This document shows, one piece after another, positions 42,475 through 52,832 of a DNA stretch of 64,000 nt. Source of the stretch: Streptomyces camponoticapitis (GTDB lineage Bacteria; Actinomycetota; Actinomycetes; Streptomycetales; Streptomycetaceae); assembly GCF_014646115.1 (NCBI RefSeq), contig NZ_BMMV01000007.1, positions 217,927-281,926 on the forward strand. Direction: 5' to 3'. Below the pieces are notes generated by a model. The model saw only the letters and a list, made by a program, of their open reading frames with translations. It was not told the origin of the DNA and did not search any database. The position numbers and the translations under genes are program-made. The first letter of the stretch is position 1; each line of letters begins with the position of its first letter.

Positions 42475-42924
42475 ATGACCTTGCACTGGATGCTCGTCAT
42501 CGATACGACCGACCCGCACCGGCAGGCCGATTTCTGGGCCGAGGCGCTCGGTTACGAGGTCGAGGACAACAGTGCGCTGATCGAGCGGCTACTGGGCATC
42601 GGCGCCGTACCCATCGAGCAAACAGTCGATTCACACGGCCGTCGCGCCTGGCTCGATCTCATCGCCGTCCGCCATCCGGACGACCCGTTCGACCCCGACA
42701 CGGGTGCCGGGACGGGCCGGCGGATCCTCTTCCAGCGCGTACCGGAGACGAAGGCCGGCAGAAGCCGCTTCCACCTCGACGTCCACGTGGGCGAAGACCG
42801 CCGGCCGGCCGAAGTGGCCAGGCTTCAGGGCCTGGGGGCGAAGGTCCTCCACGAGGAGAACGTGCCGGAGGGCGTCTGGGTGACCATGACGGACCCGGAG
42901 GGCAACGAGTTCTGCGTGCAGTGA
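42475..42924 (+). CDS. VOC family protein (glyoxalase/bleomycin resistance-like)
   Basis: A 149-residue vicinal-oxygen-chelate fold protein with two beta-alpha-beta-beta-beta halves. Segments include LHWMLVIDTTDPHRQADFWA at the start, RILFQRVPETKAGRSRFHLD in the middle, and the C-terminal VWVTMTDPEGNEFCVQ, the usual end of the fold. Function could be metal-dependent isomerisation, dioxygenation or ligand binding; nothing decides. No Shine-Dalgarno is visible before the ATG, and the divergent neighbour is 21 bases away, so a leaderless message is likely. Confidence 0.87.
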   Translation: MTLHWMLVIDTTDPHRQADFWAEALGYEVEDNSALIERLLGIGAVPIEQTVDSHGRRAWLDLIAVRHPDDPFDPDTGAGTGRRILFQRVPETKAGRSRFHLDVHVGEDRRPAEVARLQGLGAKVLHEENVPEGVWVTMTDPEGNEFCVQ

Positions 42925-42961
42925 GAAAGCGGGTCCGCGCGGCCTGGGCCGGCCCGCCCTG

Positions 42962-44580
<1,619 letters not shown>

Positions 44581-44607
44581 CCTGATCCGGAAGGACGGGT
44601 CCAGCCC

Positions 44608-45564
44608 TCACGCACTGATGTCCTTCGCCGTGAAGCGCGCCCAGGCCGCCGAGCCGAACACGGCCGCGTACACGCCCTGCAGGCCGAGATTCCTCAGCAC
44701 GTCGTCCCAGTAGAACGGCTCGCGGAGCAGATCGGCGAAGGACAGCCAGTAGTGCGGGAAGAGATACGGGTGGATCCCGTGCAGCTGCGGGATCGTGTCC
44801 AGGATCTGCACCGTGATCACCAGCCCGACCGTCGTGGCCATCGCCGCGATCCCGCTGTTGGTGAGCGTGGAGACGAACAGGCCGAGCGCCGCGAGCCCGA
44901 TCAGTGAGGCGGCCACGACCAGTGCGATCAGCACCGCTCTGACCAGTCCGTCGCCGAACGAGATGGTCGTGCCCGAGATGGTCGTGACGTCGCCGAGTGG
45001 GAAGAGCAGCGCCCCCACGATCAGGGCGGAGACCGCCACCGCCAGGGTGGCGGCCAGACAGAACACCAGCGTCGCGGCGTACTTGGCCAGCAGCAGTCTG
45101 GTCCGGCCCGCCGGCGCGACCAGCAGATAGCGCAGGGTGCCGCCGTTCGCCTCGCCCGCCACGGCGTCGCCCGCGATGACGCCGACCGCCATCGGGAGGA
45201 AGACCGGCAGCGTCGCGGCGAGCGCGGCGAAGACGAGGAACAGCCCGTTGTTGGTGATCTGCGTGAGGAAGGCGGGGCCGCCGCCGCCCTCCGGCCCGCC
45301 GCCTCCGACCGAGCCGCCGTCGCTCGTCTCGATCTTGATGGCGATGCCGATCAGAACCGGTACGGCGGCCAGCACGCCCAGCAGCGCCAGGGTGCGCCAG
45401 CGGCGGAAGGTGGTGGTCAGCTCGGAGCGGAAGAGCCCGAACGTCCAGAGCGGCGATACGGGACGCGTCCCGGCACCGGCACCCGCGCCCGCGCCCGCGC
45501 CCCGCCGGCCGTCCGCCGGGTCGCCTCCTCCGCCGCCCGGCTCCAGCACCTCAGCCCGCGACAT
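44608..45564 (-). CDS. ABC transporter permease
   Basis: A 318-residue ABC-2-type membrane subunit with about six hydrophobic segments. It contains FLPMAVGVIAGDAVAGEANG followed by TLRYLLVAPAGRTRLLLAKY, typical of ABC-2 permeases for lipids, drugs or peptides. The N-terminus has a Gly/Ala alternating stretch (GAGAGAGAGAG) encoded by a short CG-rich repeat near 45485-45510. It overlaps the ATPase gene upstream by 14 bases. Together with it and the LolA-like gene it may form an export or envelope-lipid module; substrate unknown. Confidence 0.9.
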   Translation of the reverse strand: MSRAEVLEPGGGGGDPADGRRGAGAGAGAGAGTRPVSPLWTFGLFRSELTTTFRRWRTLALLGVLAAVPVLIGIAIKIETSDGGSVGGGGPEGGGGPAFLTQITNNGLFLVFAALAATLPVFLPMAVGVIAGDAVAGEANGGTLRYLLVAPAGRTRLLLAKYAATLVFCLAATLAVAVSALIVGALLFPLGDVTTISGTTISFGDGLVRAVLIALVVAASLIGLAALGLFVSTLTNSGIAAMATTVGLVITVQILDTIPQLHGIHPYLFPHYWLSFADLLREPFYWDDVLRNLGLQGVYAAVFGSAAWARFTAKDISA

Positions 45565-46501
45565 CGAATCCCTCCCCGGTCAGCGCCACGAACGCGTCCT
45601 CCAGCGAGGCACGTTCGACTCCGAAGGCCCGTACGCGCACCCCCGCCCGTACGAGCCCGGCGTTCAGCTCCGCCGGATCTGCCGGCTCCCCCTCGCCGGA
45701 CACGGCGAGCTCCCCGCTCACCCGGTCCCCGGCCACCGTCACATCGGTGACCCCCAGCTCCTTCAGCACCCGCGCCGCGTCCGCGGGATCGGGCGTCGTG
45801 ACCGCCAGCCGGCCACGCGTGCCCGCCGCCAGCTCGGCCACGGTCCCCTGGGTCAGCAGCCGCCCGCGTGCCATCACGGCGGCGTGCGTGCACACCTGTT
45901 CGATCTCGTCCAGCAGGTGCGAGGAGAGGAAGACCGTCGTGCCCTCCCCGGCCAGCTCCCGTACGAGCGCTCTGATCTCCCGCATGCCCTGCGGGTCGAG
46001 CCCGTTCGTCGGCTCGTCGAGCACCAGGAGCCTGCGCGGCTGGAGCAGCGCGGCCGCGAGCCCGAGCCGCTGCTTCATGCCGAGCGAGTACGCCTTCGCC
46101 TTCTTGCCGCCCGCCGCCGTGAGCCCGACCCGCTCCAGCGCCTCGGCCACCCGGGCCCGCCGGGTGCGCGGATCGGCCGTCGGGTCGGCGGAGTCGTACC
46201 GCAGCAGATTGTCGCGGCCGTTCAAGTACCCGTACAGCGCCGGGCCTTCGATCAACGCGCCCACCTGCGGCAGTACGGCCCTGGCCGCGCGCGGCATGGT
46301 GCGGCCGAGGACCGCGGCCGTGCCCGCGGTCGGCTCGATCAGGCCCATCAGCATGCGGATGGTGGTGGTCTTGCCGGAGCCGTTGGGGCCGAGGAAGCCG
46401 AAGACGCTGCCGGCCGGCACGGCGAGGTCGAGACGGTCGACGGCGAGCTGCCCGCCCCGGTAGCGCTTGGTGAGCCCGCGTGTCTCTATGACGACGGTCA
46501 T
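45551..46501 (-). CDS. ABC transporter ATP-binding protein
   Basis: A 316-residue ATPase with all motifs: Walker A FLGPNGSGKTTTIRML (about 34-49), signature YSLGMKQRLGLAAALL, and Walker B RLLVLDEPTNGLDP. The switch His is in FLSSHLLDEIEQ. The roughly 90-residue C-terminal extension is like that of drug-resistance ABC exporters (DrrA-type). It overlaps the permease gene by 14 bases. Two hairpins (46579-46623 and 46659-46722) separate it from the LolA-like gene upstream. Confidence 0.95.
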   Translation of the reverse strand: MTVVIETRGLTKRYRGGQLAVDRLDLAVPAGSVFGFLGPNGSGKTTTIRMLMGLIEPTAGTAAVLGRTMPRAARAVLPQVGALIEGPALYGYLNGRDNLLRYDSADPTADPRTRRARVAEALERVGLTAAGGKKAKAYSLGMKQRLGLAAALLQPRRLLVLDEPTNGLDPQGMREIRALVRELAGEGTTVFLSSHLLDEIEQVCTHAAVMARGRLLTQGTVAELAAGTRGRLAVTTPDPADAARVLKELGVTDVTVAGDRVSGELAVSGEGEPADPAELNAGLVRAGVRVRAFGVERASLEDAFVALTGEGFDVAG

Positions 46502-46578
46502 CCCTCGCCCTTCCTCTCCCGACCGGCCCCGCCGGTCCTCCCTGTCCGCCCGGTCGCTCCCGGCCCCGGAGCGCGGAC

Positions 46579-46623
46579 AGCGGGCCGCCCCGCCGTACGG
46601 AGCGTACGACGGGGCGGCCCGCT
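46579..46623 (-). terminator. hairpin upstream of the ABC ATPase gene
   Basis: A 21-position stem (46579-46599 with 46603-46623, one G-U) with a 3-base loop, between the LolA-like gene and the ABC genes on the same strand. With the neighbouring hairpin it makes a tandem terminator. Confidence 0.75.
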
Positions 46624-46658
46624 CACGCGCGGCGTCCGGGCGCCGGGGTCCGCGGCGC

Positions 46659-46722
46659 CCGGGTCGTGTCCGCGAAGCCCGGCCCGGCCGGCGGACGGTG
46701 CCGCCTCGCGGACACGACCCGG
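46659..46722 (-). terminator. terminator of the LolA-like gene
   Basis: A perfect 17-bp stem (46659-46675 with 46706-46722) enclosing a 30-base GC-rich loop, ending 3 bases before the stop codon of the gene at 46725. Confidence 0.7.
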
Positions 46723-46724
46723 CG

Positions 46725-47999
46725 CTACTTCGCCTCGTTGGCCGCCTTGACCAGCGCGTCCTTGGTGACCGCGCCGACGAAGACCTTGCCGTCGTCCGTC
46801 ATCAGGGCGTTCACCAGACGCGTCTTGAAGACCGTGCCCGAACCGAACTTCCCCTCGACCTTGTCGCCCAGCGCGTCCATGAACTGCTGGGCCTCGGCCG
46901 GCATGTCCTTCGACGCGGCGGCCGTCGGGGCCTTGGCGCCGGTGTCGAGCCGGACCACGGCGGTCCAGCCCTCGCCGATCACGTTCGGCTCCGAACCGAG
47001 CTCCTTGGCGCCCTTGGGCGCCTTGTGGATCTGGTCCTTACCCGCCGCCTTCGACTCGTCGGCCTCCGTCACCTTCGTGCCCTTGGGAGGCGTGAAGTCG
47101 AAGGTGGACGCGGCCGGACGGGAGAAGTCGACCTTGGTGAAGCCGACATCGACCACGGCCTTGCCCCCACTGCTCGGCAGCAGTGTGAACTTCAGCGGCG
47201 TACCGGTCTTGGAGTCGACCGCCACCTTGACGGAACCGACCGTCGAACCGGCCTGCTTGGGCTTGATCACCAGCTGGTAGGCGTCACGGCCAGCGATCCG
47301 CGCCGTGCCGTCCACCGTCACCGAGGTCGTGTCGCCCGAGGCCTTCAGTGCCTCGCGCGCGAAGTCCTGCGGAGTGGCGGGCAGACTCCTCGGAACAGCC
47401 TGGTCCTTGCCGTGCGCGCCGTTCTTGCCCTTGCCGGTGCCCTTCGCCGCGTCGGCGGGAGCCTCCGCGTGATAGGCCTCGTTGGAGGCGCTGTCGTACG
47501 CCCACACCTCGCCGCCGTTGTGGATCAGGCTGTACTCGGCGGCGCTGTCGAGGATCGACAGCCGCTGCTTGTCGGGCCCGTCGGTGGCGACCCGCAGGGT
47601 GTGCTCGCCGGAGGCCAGTTCCATCAGCCTGCCGGTCGGCTCCGCGGCCGAACCGCCGTCCGTGCCGTCCCCGGCCCCGCCCTTCGGCGCGAGCGCTCCG
47701 GCGGCCGAACCGCCGAGGCCGCCGAGCGACGGGATGCCGAGATCGGTTGTGATCTTGACCGTGCCGGACAGCCGCTCCGTGTCGGACGCCGCCATCTTCT
47801 CGATCAGCTGCGCCGCGGTGATCTTCGGCAGGTCCGGGTCGCCCGACGCGGCGAGCGCGGGGACGAGTCCGATGGTCGCCGCGGCGACTCCGGCCACCGC
47901 GACCGGAACCACATAGCGCGCCGCTCTGCGACGGTCCGCCGGAAGGTCCCCGGCCTCGTCGTTCCCGCCGGTGATCTGTGCGCTGTCGTTCGGTGCCAT
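46725..47999 (-). CDS. LolA-like (outer-membrane lipoprotein carrier superfamily) secreted or anchored protein
   Basis: A 424-residue protein with a single hydrophobic N-terminal segment (about 28-50, ARYVVPVAVAGVAAATIGLV), then a long extracytoplasmic domain. The domain has the LolA-type start ITAAQLIEKMAASDTERLSG, alternating strands and FTKVDFSRPAASTFDFTPPKG near 310. In Gram-positives such proteins are of unknown role, perhaps binding lipid or acting as an anti-sigma-like sensor. An Ala/Gly-rich insert is around residue 85-110. It is upstream of an ABC pair but separated by hairpins. The C-terminal 60 residues (VVRLDTGAK to the end) form an additional small domain. Confidence 0.8.
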   Translation of the reverse strand: MAPNDSAQITGGNDEAGDLPADRRRAARYVVPVAVAGVAAATIGLVPALAASGDPDLPKITAAQLIEKMAASDTERLSGTVKITTDLGIPSLGGLGGSAAGALAPKGGAGDGTDGGSAAEPTGRLMELASGEHTLRVATDGPDKQRLSILDSAAEYSLIHNGGEVWAYDSASNEAYHAEAPADAAKGTGKGKNGAHGKDQAVPRSLPATPQDFAREALKASGDTTSVTVDGTARIAGRDAYQLVIKPKQAGSTVGSVKVAVDSKTGTPLKFTLLPSSGGKAVVDVGFTKVDFSRPAASTFDFTPPKGTKVTEADESKAAGKDQIHKAPKGAKELGSEPNVIGEGWTAVVRLDTGAKAPTAAASKDMPAEAQQFMDALGDKVEGKFGSGTVFKTRLVNALMTDDGKVFVGAVTKDALVKAANEAK

Positions 48000-48236
48000 G
48001 TGTGCCCTACCTCCGTGGTCGGCGGCTTCCGTCCTTCACACTCGTCCACCCCTTGCCGCCATTCTCACTCGAATTGGTCCGGGGTGGTGCTCTCCATAAG
48101 ACCAAATCGGCTAATCGGAAGCGTCAACCCGCGGGCGCAACCTCGCGTACTGCTCTGGGATGACGGTGGGGGCCGCCGCCTCCCCCATCCAGTAGGGGAC
48201 GGCCGGACCGGGCGTCGGGGGCGTCAACAGGCGTAC

Positions 48237-49247
48237 TCAGCCCGCCCGGTGGACCACCGCGTCGCACAGCTCCAGCAGCGCGGACTTCGCGTAGCACTCG
48301 GGCAGCGGCGCGAGGGCCGTACGCGCCTCCTCGGCGTACCGGACGGTGTCCCGCCGTGCCTGCTCCAGCGCCGGGTGCGCACGCAGCCTGTGCAGCGCCT
48401 CCGCGTGCCTGGCGTCGTCCGTCAGGTCCCCGTCCAGGAGTTCGACCAGCTCGACGTCCTCCGGGCGCCCGTGCGCCTCCGCCTGGGCCCGCAGCAGCAG
48501 CACCGGCAGCGTGGGGATGCCCTCGCGGAGGTCGGTGCCCGGTGTCTTCCCGGACTCGTGGGAGTCGCTGGCGATGTCCAGGACGTCGTCGGCGAGCTGG
48601 AAGGCGACGCCGAGCCGCTCACCGTACTGGGTGAGGATGTCGGTGACCGTCTCGCCGGCGCCGGACGTCAGGGCGCCGAAGCGGCCCGACACGGCGAACA
48701 GCGCGCCGGTCTTGCCGGCGAGCACGTCGAGGTAGTGGCTGACCGGGTCGCGCCCGTCCCGCGGTCCGGCCGTCTCCAGGATCTGACCCGTCACCAGCCG
48801 CTCGAACGCCTCGGCCTGGATCCGTACGGCCTCGGGGCCGAGGTCCGCCAGGATGTGCGAGGCGCGCGCGAAGAGGAAGTCACCGGTGAGGACCGCGACG
48901 GAGTTGCCCCAGCGGCTGTTGGCGCTGTCGACACCCCGGCGTACGTCCGCCTCGTCCATCACGTCGTCGTGGTAGAGCGTCGCGAGGTGGGTCAGCTCGA
49001 CGACGACGGCCGCCGGGACGATCCCGGGGGCGTACGGGTCGCCGAACTGGGCCGCCAGCATCACGACCAGCGGCCGGAACCGCTTGCCCCCGGCGCGCAC
49101 CAGATGCTGCGCCGCTTCCGTGATGAAAGGGACCTCGCTCTTGGTGGCTTCGAGGAGACCCGCCTCCACGGCCGACAATCCGCTCAGGACATCGGCTTCA
49201 AGAGCCGGGTCCCGCACGCTCAGCCCGAACGGCCCGACGACGGTCAC
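48237..49247 (-). CDS. long-chain polyprenyl diphosphate synthase
   Basis: A 336-residue trans-prenyltransferase extending allylic diphosphates with isopentenyl diphosphate. The first Asp-rich motif is LYHDDVMDEADVRRG (about 90-104); the second is FQLADDVLDIASD. The residue five before the first motif is Ala, a small side chain consistent with long products. Other conserved parts are GGKRFRPLVVMLAAQF and GKTGALFAVSGRFGA. The likely product is the heptaprenyl- to nonaprenyl diphosphate used as menaquinone side chain. That fits its place near the nuo operon, but the chain length is not proven. Confidence 0.92.
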   Translation of the reverse strand: MTVVGPFGLSVRDPALEADVLSGLSAVEAGLLEATKSEVPFITEAAQHLVRAGGKRFRPLVVMLAAQFGDPYAPGIVPAAVVVELTHLATLYHDDVMDEADVRRGVDSANSRWGNSVAVLTGDFLFARASHILADLGPEAVRIQAEAFERLVTGQILETAGPRDGRDPVSHYLDVLAGKTGALFAVSGRFGALTSGAGETVTDILTQYGERLGVAFQLADDVLDIASDSHESGKTPGTDLREGIPTLPVLLLRAQAEAHGRPEDVELVELLDGDLTDDARHAEALHRLRAHPALEQARRDTVRYAEEARTALAPLPECYAKSALLELCDAVVHRAG

Positions 49248-49565
49248 GAGGGGTACTCCTGTCTGCTGACGATCACATGGATTGTCGATGTGTCGCTGCT
49301 GTCATTCAAGTCAGCGTATCCGGTCGAGTTTCGATCATCATGGGCGCCTTCCCGGCTCCACCCGTATGTTCGTGATCAGTAAATAAGATCGGAACTACCC
49401 CCATATGTCCGCACCCCCTGCCCGTTCGGGCTACCGCCGGTAGGTTCCCCTAACTCCCCGCCACACTCGGGTTCTTTCGGTCATTGCGCGCTTTTCACCA
49501 CTGCCGCCGCCGGGCAACACCGACGTAACGTGTCCCGCATCGATCCGGAAAGCGAGGCAGCACCC
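49248..49565. other. 318-base divergent promoter region
   Basis: Lies between the divergent polyprenyl synthase and fumarylacetoacetase genes. No gene seen. The half near 49290-49395 is relatively AT-rich, and a short palindrome CTACCG-C-CGGTAG lies at 49431-49443. Promoters of both genes must be here. Confidence 0.55.
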
Positions 49566-50789
49566 ATGCCCGAGCAGAGCCCGCTCGAAGTCGCCGAGGG
49601 AGACCCCTTCGGTCCGCACAACCTCCCGTACGGCGTCTTCACCACGGCCGACGAGCCCGAGCGGCGCCGGCTCGGGGTCCGCGTCGGCGGCCATGTGCTC
49701 GACGCGGGAGCCGCCGCGCACGCGCTGGGCTCCCCGTACGCCGCGCTGCTCGACCGGCCCAGCCTCAACCCGCTGATGGCCGCCGGACGCACGGCCTGGC
49801 GCGATGTGCGCCGCGCGCTCACGGCCTGGGTCACGGTCCCCGCCCACCGGCCGGACATAGAGCCGCTGCTGCACCCGCTCGGCTCGGTGACGATGCATCT
49901 GCCGTACGAGGTCGCCGACTGGGTCGACTTCTACGCCAGCGAGAACCACGCCACCAATCTGGGCCGGATCTTCCGCCCCGACGGTGAGCCGCTGACCCCG
50001 AACTGGAAACATCTGCCGATCGGTTACCACGGCCGCGCGGGCACGGTCGTCGTCTCCGGTACGGACGTGGTGCGCCCGTCCGGGCAGCGCAAGGCGCCGG
50101 CCGACGCCGCCCCGTCCTTCGGGCCGTCGGTCAAGCTCGACATCGAGACGGAGGTCGGCTTCGTGGTCGGCACCCCGTCGGCGATGGGCACCTCCGTGGA
50201 GCTGGCCGCCTTCGACGACCATGTCTTCGGTCTCTCGCTGCTCAACGACTGGTCGGCACGGGACATCCAGGGCTGGGAGAACGTCCCTCTGGGGCCGTTC
50301 CTCGGCAAGTCCTTCGCCACGTCCGTCTCGGCCTGGGTGACGCCCCTGGCGGCCCTGGACGCGGCCCGGGTCTCTCCCCCGCCCCGTACGCATCCGCTGC
50401 TGCCGTATCTGGACGACGCGGACGAGGAGGTGCCCGGCGGCTTCGACCTGCGGATCACGGTCACCCTCAACGGCCGGCTGCTCTCCGAACCGCCCTTCGC
50501 GGGCATGTACTGGACCGCGGCGCAGCAGTTGGCCCACATGACGGTGAACGGCGCCTCGCTCCGTACGGGCGACCTGTACGGCTCCGGTACGGTCAGCGGC
50601 CCCGAGCGCGACCAGCGCGGCTCCCTGATCGAGCTGAGCTGGAACGGCACGGAGCCGATCGAACTCAGCGACGGCAAGCGGACGTTCCTGGAGGACGGCG
50701 ACGAGGTCACCCTCACCGCCTGGGCCCCGGGGCCGGACGGCACCCGCGTGGGCCTCGGCGAGGTGACCGGCCGGGTCGTCGCGGGGTGA
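49566..50789 (+). CDS. fahA: fumarylacetoacetase
   Basis: Cytosolic fumarylacetoacetate hydrolase (407 aa), the last step of tyrosine/homogentisate breakdown to fumarate and acetoacetate. An SH3-like N-terminal domain (about 1-110) precedes the catalytic domain. Metal and catalytic positions are visible in DWVDFYASENHATNLG, SVKLDIETEVGFVVG (two Glu) and LLNDWSARDIQGWE (Asp). Family segments PIGYHGRAGTVVVSG and YGSGTVSGPERDQRGSLIEL are also clear. Start ATG 49566 gives MPEQSPLEVAEGDPF; a longer frame has no ribosome site. It is 4 bases overlapped with the downstream small gene. Confidence 0.95.
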   Translation: MPEQSPLEVAEGDPFGPHNLPYGVFTTADEPERRRLGVRVGGHVLDAGAAAHALGSPYAALLDRPSLNPLMAAGRTAWRDVRRALTAWVTVPAHRPDIEPLLHPLGSVTMHLPYEVADWVDFYASENHATNLGRIFRPDGEPLTPNWKHLPIGYHGRAGTVVVSGTDVVRPSGQRKAPADAAPSFGPSVKLDIETEVGFVVGTPSAMGTSVELAAFDDHVFGLSLLNDWSARDIQGWENVPLGPFLGKSFATSVSAWVTPLAALDAARVSPPPRTHPLLPYLDDADEEVPGGFDLRITVTLNGRLLSEPPFAGMYWTAAQQLAHMTVNGASLRTGDLYGSGTVSGPERDQRGSLIELSWNGTEPIELSDGKRTFLEDGDEVTLTAWAPGPDGTRVGLGEVTGRVVAG

Positions 50790-51097
50790 GGACCGCCCGC
50801 GGACCGCTGAGACCACCGCTCGTCCTGTTGGGTGCGCTGCTGCTGGTGGTGCTGACGGCCCTCGCCCTCAGAGGCCGGGGCGAGGAGCCCGGCTACGTGG
50901 ACGGCTACACCTTCGGGCGGGACAAGGGCCCGGCCGGCCATCTCGGCGGGGCCGACGCGTCCGACCGGGGGGCGGCCGAGTCCGAGTGCGGGGAGCACGC
51001 GGAGACCGACGGCGTGGAGACGAACGCCGACTGGATGGCCGGCTGCGTGGACGGCGCGCTGCGCCTCCCCGAGGCGCCCCCGGAGTCCGGGTCCTGA
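50786..51097 (+). CDS. small membrane-anchored protein of unknown function
   Basis: A 103-residue protein with one N-terminal hydrophobic segment (about 12-27, LVLLGALLLVVLTALA) after a basic start, and a polar exported or cytoplasmic tail. The tail contains two Cys (SECGEH and AGCVDG) that might form a disulphide if exported. The GTG start overlaps the fahA stop by 4 bases, so it is translationally coupled to it. I do not recognise the family. A terminator follows. Confidence 0.65.
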   Translation: MRTARGPLRPPLVLLGALLLVVLTALALRGRGEEPGYVDGYTFGRDKGPAGHLGGADASDRGAAESECGEHAETDGVETNADWMAGCVDGALRLPEAPPESGS

Positions 51098-51119
51098 CAG
51101 CAGGGTCCTGACAGCCACT

Positions 51120-51165
51120 GAACGCCGTGGGGCCCCACCGGTGTCGGTGGGGCCCCACGGCGTTC
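51120..51165. terminator. bidirectional terminator between fahA operon and nuo operon
   Basis: A perfect 20-bp stem (51120-51139 with 51146-51165) and 6-base loop between two convergent units; the nuoN stop is 15 bases away and the small membrane protein stop 22 bases away. Confidence 0.9.
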
Positions 51166-51179
51166 GTCCGCTGTACGGG

Positions 51180-52832
51180 CTACCGCACGAAGACGCCTGC
51201 CTGGCTCGCCAGATCCAGGAAGTACTGCGGCGCGAGGCCCAGCACCAGCGTCACGACGACGCCCACCCCGATCGTGGTCATCGTCAGCGGCGAGGGCACG
51301 GCGACCGTGGGGCCGTCCGCCTTCGGCTCGCTGAAGAACATCAGCACGATCACCCGGACGTAGAAGAACGCGGCGATCGCCGACGAGATCACACCGACCA
51401 CGACCAGCGACCCGGCCCCGCCGTCCGCCGCCGCCTTGAAGACGGCGAACTTGCCGGAGAAGCCCGAGGTCAGCGGGATACCGGCGAAGGCCAGCAGGAA
51501 GACCGCGAAGACCGCGGCCACCAGTGGCGAACGCCGTCCCAGCCCGGCCCACTTGGACAGATGCGTCGCCTCTCCGCCCGCGTCGCGCACCAGCGTGACG
51601 ACGGCGAACGCGCCGACCGTGACGAAGGAGTACGCCGCCAGATAGAAGAGGACGGAGGAGATTCCCTCGTCCGTCATCGCGATGACACCGGCCAGGATGA
51701 AGCCCGCGTGCGCGATCGACGAGTACGCCAGGAGGCGCTTGATGTCCGTCTGGGTGATCGCGACGATCGCGCCGAACACCATGGTGGCGATCGCGACGCC
51801 GAACATCACCGGCCGGTAGTCCCAGCGCAGGCCCGGCAGGACCACGTAGAGCAGCCGCAGCAGCGCGCCGAACGCCGCCACCTTCGTCGCGGCCGCCATG
51901 AAGCCGGTGACCGGCGTGGGCGCGCCCTGGTAGACGTCCGGGGTCCACATGTGGAACGGCACCGCGCCGACCTTGAAGAGCAGGCCCATGAGGATCATCG
52001 CGCCGCCGATGAGCAGCAGCGCGTCGTTGCCCATGGTGTCGGCGAGGACCGGGTCGACGGTGGCGACCGAGCCGTCGACGACGGCGGCGATGCGCGCGTA
52101 CGTCACCGAGCCCGCGTAGCCGTACAGCAGCGCGATGCCGAACAGCAGGAACGCGGACGAGAAGGCACCGAGCAGGAAGTACTTCACCGCGGCCTCCTGC
52201 GACATCAGCCGCTTGCGGCGGGCGAGGGCGCAGAGGAGGTAGAGCGGGAGGGAGAAGACCTCCAGCGCGATGAAGAGCGTCAGCAGGTCGTTGGCTGCCG
52301 GGAAGACCAGCATGCCGGCCACCGCGAACAGCGCGATCGGGAAGACCTCGGTGGTGGTGAACCCGGCCTTGACCGCCGCCTTCTCGCTCTCGCTGCCGGG
52401 CACCGAGGCGCCCTGGGCGGCGAACGAGTCGATGCGGTTGCCGTGGCTCACCGGGTCGAGCCTGCGCTCGGCGAAGGTGAACACGGCGACGATCGCCGTC
52501 AGGATGATGACGCCCTGGAGGAACAGCGCGGGGCCGTCCACGGCGATCGCGCCCATCGCGGCGAGGTGCGCCTTGGTACTGCCGTACCCGTTCGCCGCCA
52601 GGGCGACCACCGCGGCGAACGCGGCGGCCAGGGCGACGACCGAGAGGAAGAGCTGCGCGTAGTACCGCCCCTTCCTCGGGACGAACGCCTCAAGCAGGAT
52701 GCCCACGACGGCGGCACCCAGCACGATCAGCACCGGGGCCAGTTGCGCGTATTCGATCTTGGGGGCCTGGATCTTGTCGATCCCCTCGGCCGCCGTCGTT
52801 GTCCACAGGCTGTGGACAGCTGTCGCACTCAC
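51180..52832 (-). CDS. nuoN: NADH-quinone oxidoreductase subunit N
   Basis: A 550-residue proton-pumping subunit of complex I with about 14 helices. The TM5 Glu is in LEVFSLPLYLLCALARR, the TM7 Lys in LLFKVGAVPFHMWTPDVYQG, and the discontinuous helix begins GAPTPVTGFMAAATKVAAFG. The GTG start overlaps the nuoM stop by 4 bases. It is the last gene of the main nuo operon, ending at a strong terminator. Confidence 0.96.
   Translation of the reverse strand: MSATAVHSLWTTTAAEGIDKIQAPKIEYAQLAPVLIVLGAAVVGILLEAFVPRKGRYYAQLFLSVVALAAAFAAVVALAANGYGSTKAHLAAMGAIAVDGPALFLQGVIILTAIVAVFTFAERRLDPVSHGNRIDSFAAQGASVPGSESEKAAVKAGFTTTEVFPIALFAVAGMLVFPAANDLLTLFIALEVFSLPLYLLCALARRKRLMSQEAAVKYFLLGAFSSAFLLFGIALLYGYAGSVTYARIAAVVDGSVATVDPVLADTMGNDALLLIGGAMILMGLLFKVGAVPFHMWTPDVYQGAPTPVTGFMAAATKVAAFGALLRLLYVVLPGLRWDYRPVMFGVAIATMVFGAIVAITQTDIKRLLAYSSIAHAGFILAGVIAMTDEGISSVLFYLAAYSFVTVGAFAVVTLVRDAGGEATHLSKWAGLGRRSPLVAAVFAVFLLAFAGIPLTSGFSGKFAVFKAAADGGAGSLVVVGVISSAIAAFFYVRVIVLMFFSEPKADGPTVAVPSPLTMTTIGVGVVVTLVLGLAPQYFLDLASQAGVFVR

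Noticed and set aside
45485..45510. CG-rich short repeat as a structural DNA element
   Set aside because: It encodes the alternating Ala/Gly stretch near the N-terminus of the ABC permease and is explained by coding repeats.
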